From: Pedinophyceae sp. YPF-701
Taxonomy: Eukaryota; Chlorophyta; Pedinophyceae
DNA: 64,000 nt
Direction of reading: 5' to 3'
NCBI GenBank assembly: GCA_916048055.1
Contig: CAJZHL010000020.1
Span: 124,001-188,000, forward strand
This document shows positions 58,238-64,000 of the stretch, one piece after another (positions within the stretch are counted from its first letter, which is position 1; each line of letters opens with the position of its first letter). A program made the translations under genes and the position numbers. The notes beneath the pieces were generated by a model, which saw nothing but the letters and a program-made list of their open reading frames with translations, was not told the DNA's origin and searched no databases.

Positions 58238-60134
58238 TCATATGAGCATCTGAATCTTTCCGCGAGACCGCGACGATTTTCCGGGTAGGCGCAGGTCGCT
58301 CCCCGACACGTCCCACGCCTTCAGCCGCGCGGCCACGTGCGGGTCCATATCGTCGTCGAGCAGCTCGCACTCCCTCACGTCGAGCTCCTCGAGTGCCGCA
58401 AGACCCCGGGGGAGCTTTTGCAGCGCACTCCTACGAGCGTGTAGCGCCCGCAGCCGCCCTGCGCTCGACAGCGGTAGGAAGCCCTCCTCGCGCAGCCGCT
58501 TGCACCCGTTGATACACAGCTCCTCGAGCGCTCGCATGCCGGGCGGCAGCCTCACCAGGGAGCTGTTCGCAGCGTTCAACACGCGAATGTGGCCCGCGCT
58601 CGACGCAGGCAGAAAGTCCTCGACCAACTGCGGACAGTGTCGCACAGACAGCTGTTCCAGCGCTCGCATGTTCTCCGGGATGCGGGTGACCGAGCTGCGC
58701 GACGCTTCGATCACCCGCAGCCTGGCGCATGATGATGACGTGGGCAGCCAGTGCTCGCCATGCAGCGCTTGGCAGCCAGGGAGCCTCAGCTCCTCCAGCG
58801 CCGGCATCTCATCGGGCACCCGCCGCAGCCTTGTGAAGGCGGCGTTCAAGCTGCGCAGTCTCCCCCTGCTGCTCTCCGGCAGCCAACCGTCCACGTCCAG
58901 GTTCGGGCACCAGCCCACATCCAGCGTCTCAAGCACCGCCATGCCCGCGGGAAGCGTCGTCACCGCGCAGCCGTTGAGTGTCAGTGTGCGCAGCCTCGAC
59001 ACGCTCGAGCAGGGCAGGAAGGAGTCGGGGGGCAAGTTGACGCAGGTGTCCAAGCGCAGCTCTTCGAGTGCCATCATGTCCTCCGGCAGCCTGCGAACCC
59101 GGCTGTGTCCCGCGTTGAGCACTCGCAGCCTCGCGCAGCTTGTCGCCGGCAGCCATTCGTCGGGGTCGAGTTGCCTGCAATACCTCACGCTGAGCTTTTG
59201 CAGCTCAATCATCCCCGGCGGAACGCTCTGCACGTCGGACTGGCCCACGTTAAGATTCTTGATCCGCGCCGCGACGTGCTTCGGAAGCCACCTCTCGCCA
59301 AACGCGAGGGTCGCGAGATGTTTACGCTCAACGCGGATGTGCAGCCTTCGCAGGCCCGTCATGTCCGGCGTGATCGACACGAAGCTCGCTAGCATCCCAG
59401 GCTCCGGGCCGATGTGCTCGATGCAGCTCGCATCCAGCGCGTCCCCGCCCGCGCGCCGGTGGTACACCATGCCAGTGCTGGGAACAGGCCACCCCACGAG
59501 CGCCGTGGCATGACGCGGCATCTTCCGCCGCAGCTTGCCGTGCACCTGCTGGCCGACGCGTTTGCCTCTCGCGGTCCAGCGCGTGTTCTCGCAGCCCTCC
59601 AGCACCGCCGCCATGAACGTCGACGACGCAGCCGCCAGCGCGGCGCGGTCGCGGCGCGGCAGCCTGCGGACGATCTCCCCGCATGGCAGCTGACGGATGG
59701 CCCGCGCGAGCACACACTCGTCCTCCAGCTCGACGTCACGCCCCCTGCACGTGATCTCACGCACAATGCAATGGCGTTGACTGTTGAACGAGGCTCAGAC
59801 CGTAGCCAGGCCGGGTCGGACGAGCAGCGCCATACACAGACACGCAGCACGGTGCTCACCTCGGCCCACCGCCAGCGTTCACCCCGTCGCTCGGTCGCCC
59901 GCCATCATCCTGCGCAGCGACACACACAACAGGGTCGCGGGGATCAGTACAGCGCGCGACGAGAGCCGCACGCAGCTCCGCTGTGCCCCCCCGTCCCCAC
60001 GGGTCGCCGGCCGCTGTCGCGCCACCGTGCGTGCTTCGCGGCGTGACGGGCAACGTTGGGGCACAGCAACGGGCTCGCACCTGCGCGCCCGCGTTGGAGA
60101 GCTCCGGCGTCTCCGCGCGCGACGTATTCGGCAT
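58238..60134 (-). CDS. F-box-like/LRR protein, array member N (converted copy of G)
   Basis: Exons 60081-60134, 59860-59909 and 58238-59744 join in phase for 536 residues. The N-terminal half and C-terminal tail match G. Between about 58380 and 58895 the LRR codons differ (for example HGEHWLPTSSSCARL and CINGCKRLREEGFLPLSS) and resemble modules of I and K, adding 6 nt overall. A second small tract near 59553 changes GKHTGQQ to GKRVGQQ. Frame and splice sites are intact. Confidence 0.75.
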
Positions 60135-61260
60135 CTCTGCCTGCTTCGCTCGTGGTTCTGCGCCAGCTGTGTGCCTAGTTCGGACGGAGCTCGAGCCTGT
60201 CGTTGCTCCAACCACCCACACACGCACAGGGGGGCTCGCAGACCGTGCCGCTCACGGATCAAGGGCCGTTCACGGATCCACGCCACTGCTGATCAGCTGT
60301 CTGACCGTCGTGTCCAGCCCCCCCAAGTCGCTGTTGCACGTCCTCTGCGGCCCCTGAGAAGCAACCCGAAGCAGCAGCGGCGCGCTTGGTGCTCGGCGCG
60401 TTACACGTGCCAGGTGCGTCGACGTGTACTACCAGGGTGCTTGTCGCGTACCTTGACTCCGTCACAGTCCGCTCAGATGCCCCGAACCACGTCGCGTCGC
60501 TCCAGCCACGCGCTCCACCCGCTTCACTGAGGCAAGAAGGGTAGGCGCTCCAGCCCGTTCCGACACGCCGCCGGGTCGCTTCGAGTCGCTCCGTGATCGA
60601 GCGCGGGGTCGCCATACAGGACACGGCACGCAAGCAAGCCGGCCATCAAGCCCGGCCAGGCATCTCGGATGCACAGCCCGGAGGCGTGCTGGCACCATGT
60701 GTCAGGTGATTGTGGCAGACTGCAGCAGCAGCTCGGGGCGAGCGGCGACCGGCACATGGCGTCCGGAGGCAGCGAGCACCGCGGCGTCGCGTCACAGGCC
60801 TGCTCCGACGCACGCACGCCCTCGACATCACACGTCATCATCATCGCTGTGTGGATGCACGGGACTCGACGGTGCCCACGTGCCCATGCCGGTACAGACT
60901 GCGTGTGTGTGGACCTGGGCGTCTGGGCCTGTGCGTGCGCCACTCCGCGTGTTGAAGTGCCGGCGGCTGCGTGGGGTTGCATCCCAAGGCATCATTTGTT
61001 GACACAATCGCCTACGGGACGGTCCTGAGACTCACAGATGCTGTGGCGCAGGCGCGCCGGCAAATGCCATCCGCGCAAAGGCGCGAGCTGCGGTGTGCAG
61101 CCGCGCAAGTGGACGCGCATATGCATGCATGCGTGCATGCGACCGCCGGACGCCTAGTGACGACGGGGGAGGCCTCGCCTCGCCTGCGCTCGCATCGATG
61201 TGCAGCGCCGCTCCGTCGATGGACATCGTGGCTGCGCTGCCTTGCGTCGCGATGAGCTGC
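60135..61260. other. Spacer N-O
   Basis: Copy of spacer G-H. Upstream block of N at about 60297-60382; the motif is uninterrupted near 60997. No gene seen. Confidence 0.6.
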
Positions 61261-63113
61261 TCACGATCTGAATCCTTCAGGCAGGCGCAGGTTGCTCCCC
61301 GACACCTCCCACGCCTTCAGGCGCGCGGCCGCGTCCGGGTCCATGTCCTCGTCGAGCAGCTCGCACTCCCTCACGTCCAGATCCTCCAGTGCCGCAAGAC
61401 CCCGGGGCAGCTTTCGCAGTGCACTTCCCCATGCGAGTAGCTCCCGCAGCCTCGCCGCGCTCGACGGTGGCAGGAAGTCCTCGTCCAGGTGCTCGCAACG
61501 GTTGACCCACAGCTCCTCGAGCGCCCGCATGCCCGGCGGCAGCCTCGCCAGAGAGCTGCCCTCAGCGCGCAACACACGTATACGGCCCGCGCTCGATGCA
61601 GGCAGAAAGTCCTCGTCCACCGGACATTCGCACACAGACAGCTGCTCCAGCGCCGGCATGTTCTCCGGGATGCGCGTGATCGAGGTGCAGGACGCATCAA
61701 TCACCCGCAGCCTCTTGCAGGATGATGCAGGCAGCCAACCGTCCACGGGGAGATTATGGCAATTCGACACGTCCAGCTCCTCCAGCGCCGGCATGTTGTC
61801 CGGCACACTCAGTAGGCTTGTGAAGGCGGCGTTCAAGCTGCGCAGTCTCCCCCTGCTGCTCTCCGGCAGCCAACCGTCCACGTCCAGCTTCTCGCAACCG
61901 CGCACTTCCAGCGCCTCAAGCGCCACCATGCCAGCGGGCAGCCTCTCCACCCTCGTGTAGCTGAGGTTCAGCTCGCGCAGCCTCGACGCGCTCGAGCAGG
62001 GCAGGAAGGAGTCGGGGGCCAAGTTGGGGCACCCGTGCAATCGCAGCGTCTCCAGGGCCGTCATGCCATCGGGAACCTTCCGAACCGAGCTGCAGTGCGC
62101 GTGGAGTACTCGCAGCTCCGTGCAGCTCGTCGTCGGCAGCCACTCGTCGGGGTCAAGATGCCAGCAACTGCTCACGTCAAGATCAGCCAGCTCCGCCATC
62201 CCCGGCGGAACGCTCTGCACGTCGGACTGGCCCATCTTCAGCTCCCTGATGCCCGCCGCGACGTGCTTCGGGAGCCAGCTCTCGCCACAAGCCAGGGTCG
62301 CGAGATGTTCACGCCTCACGCAGATGCCCAGGCGTCGCAGGCCCGTCATGTCCGGCGTGATCGACACGAAGCCCGCTACCATCTCAGGCAGCGGGCCGAT
62401 GCGCACGATGCAGCTCGCATCCCGTGCGTCCCCGCCCGCGCGCCGGTGGTACACCATGCCAGTAACAGGCTTGGGCCACCCCACGAGCGCCGTGGCATGA
62501 CGCGGCATCTTCCCCCGCAGCTTGCCGTACACCTGCTGGCCCGTGCAATCGAGTCTCGCGATCCAGCGCGTGTTCTCGCAGCCCTCCAGCACCGCCGCCA
62601 TCATCGTCGAGCACGTTGCCGCCAGCGCAGCCCGCTCCCCGGGCGACAGCCTGCGGACGATCTCCCCGCATGGCAGCTGACGGACAGTCCGCGCAAGCAC
62701 ACACTCGTCCTCCAGCCCGACGTCACGCCCCCTGCACGTGATCTCACGCACAATGCAACGGCGTTGGACTGTTGAACGAGGCTCAGACCGTACCCAGGCC
62801 GGGTCGGACGAGCAGCGCCGTACACAGACGCGCAGCACGGTGCTCACCTCGACGCACCGCCAGCGCGCACCCCGTCGCTCGGTCGCCCGCCATCATCCTG
62901 CACAGCGATACACACAACAGGGTCGCGGGCATCAGTACAGCGCGCGACGAGGGCCGCACGCAGCTCCACTGTGCCCCACGGCTCGCCGGCCGCGGTCGCG
63001 CCACCGTGCGTGCTTTGCGGCGTGACGGGCAACGTTGGCACACAGCAATGGGCTCGCACCTGCGCGCCCGCGTTGGAGTGCTCCGGCGTCTCCGCGCGCG
63101 ACGTATTCGGCAT
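61261..63113 (-). CDS. F-box-like/LRR protein, array member O (copy of H)
   Basis: Exons 63060-63113, 62848-62897 and 61261-62731 join in phase for 524 residues. It differs from H by NLPVDGWLP for NLHVDGWLP, making it like C at that position, and by a few silent or spacer changes. It is the last complete member in the window. Confidence 0.75.
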
Positions 63114-64000
63114 CTCTGCCTGAGCTCCGCTCGTGGTTCTGCGCCAGCTCCGTGCCTTTGTTCGGATGGAGCTCGAACTTGTTGCCCCCCACCCGCACAC
63201 AAGCGGGCTCGCACACCGTGCCGCTCGAGGACCGCTCACGGATCCACGCCACTGCTTCTCAGCTCTCCGACCGTCGTGTCCAGCGCCCCCAAGTCGCTGT
63301 TGCACGTCCTCTGCGGCCCCTGAGAAGCAACCCGAAGCAGCGGCGCGCTTGGTGAGTGCTCGGCGCGTTACACGTGCCGGGTGCGTCGACGTGTACTACC
63401 AGGGTGCTTGACACGCACCTTGACTCCGCCACAGTCCGCTCAGATGCCCCGCAACACGTCGCGTCGCTCCAGCCACGCGCTCCACCCGCTTCACTCAGGC
63501 AAGAAGGGTAGGCGCTCAACCCCGTTCCGGCACGCCGGGTCGCTTCGAGTCGCTCCGTGGTCGAGCGCGGGGTCGCCGCACAGGACACGGCACGCCAGCA
63601 AGCCGGCCAACTAGCTCGGCCAGGCATCTCGGGGGCTCGTGCCACAGCCCGGAGGCGTGCCTGGCACCATGTGTCAGGTGATTGTGGCGGCGGCAGCAGC
63701 TCCGGGCGAGCAGCGACCGGTACATGACGTCCGCGGAGGCACCGAGCACCGCGGCGCCGCGGCACAGGCTCCGACGCACGCACGCCCTCGTGATCACACG
63801 TCATCATCGCTGTGTGGATGCACGGGACTCGACGCTGCTCACGTGCCCATGCCAGTACAGGCTGCGTGTGGGCGGAGCTGAGTGGCTGGTCCTACGCCGC
63901 TCCGCGTGTTGAAGAACCAGCGGCTGCGTGGGGCTGAATCGCAAGGCAACATTTGTTGCCTTTCAACAATTGTGGCAATATTTGTTGACACAATCTCCTA
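63114..64000. other. Spacer after O, truncated by the window
   Basis: Copy of the left part of spacer H-I. Upstream block of O at about 63261-63347; the 29-bp insertion is at 63959-63987. By analogy a copy of member I should start just beyond the window. Confidence 0.6.

Larger units (their letters stand above)
50497..64000. repeat. Large tandem segmental duplication, second copy (continues past window)
   Basis: Near-identical to 29596-43093, covering the 5' part of K and members L, M, N, O. The left breakpoint is sharp: K and D differ at many positions on the LRR-exon side and become almost identical from the gatggtgcacac in intron 2 onward. The right breakpoint is not reached. Confidence 0.9.

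Noticed and set aside
19224-63113. Array genes as NLR-type immune receptors
   Set aside because: No nucleotide-binding P-loop, TIR or coiled-coil domain precedes the LRRs. The N-terminal segment looks F-box-like.
19224-64000. Array as a satellite or transposon-derived repeat
   Set aside because: Each unit holds an intact multi-exon gene. No transposase, reverse transcriptase or terminal repeats were seen at unit borders.

Overview
The window is nuclear DNA of a GC-rich unicellular eukaryote. Genes are split by short GT-AG introns, mostly about 100-350 bp, with donors of the form gtgcgn, gtacgc or gtgagn. One gene encodes the axonemal dynein assembly factor DNAAF1, so the organism builds motile cilia. 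A flagellate alga or similar protist fits. The lineage cannot be fixed from the sequence alone; a green-algal origin is possible but unproven.

Positions 1-18310 hold six unrelated single-copy genes. In order they are: a multi-span membrane protein cut by the window start (- strand, 1-1467); a charged, proline- and lysine-rich putative nuclear protein (-, 2500-4152); DNAAF1 (+, 4679-7104), which shares a 526-bp divergent promoter region with the previous gene; a small three-exon gene with one hydrophobic segment (+, 7328-8072); a 12-exon TRPV-like cation channel with a duplicated ankyrin/linker module (-, 8391-13872); and an intronless 1158-residue protein with a 2-oxoglutarate/Fe(II)-oxygenase-like core (-, 14834-18310). 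Exon joins were chosen from splice consensus, reading-frame phase and protein continuity. All joins are phase-compatible, but none is confirmed by transcripts.

Positions 19224-63113 are a head-to-tail array of 15 paralogous genes, all on the - strand, at about 3.0-kb spacing. Each encodes an F-box-like segment followed by leucine-rich repeats built from an alternating module of about 45 residues. In every unit the large LRR exon begins out of frame with any plausible ATG. The only phase-consistent reading adds two micro-exons upstream: one of 45-54 nt that starts with ATG, and one of 47-56 nt. They are conserved from the most divergent member (A) to the youngest duplicates. A block of about 85 bp lies roughly 150-180 bp upstream of every start and is a candidate promoter or 5' leader.

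The array is still changing. The segment from about 29.6 kb is repeated almost perfectly from 50.5 kb to the window end, at an offset of 20,901-20,907 bp. Within it, one tract of about 0.5 kb differs strongly, which is the signature of gene conversion. Older near-copies (B/J and C/H/O) and lineage-specific small insertions in the spacers record earlier rounds of duplication. One member (B) has GTG where all others have ATG at the inferred start. The likely role is a fast-evolving family of substrate receptors or recognition proteins; that is inference from architecture only.
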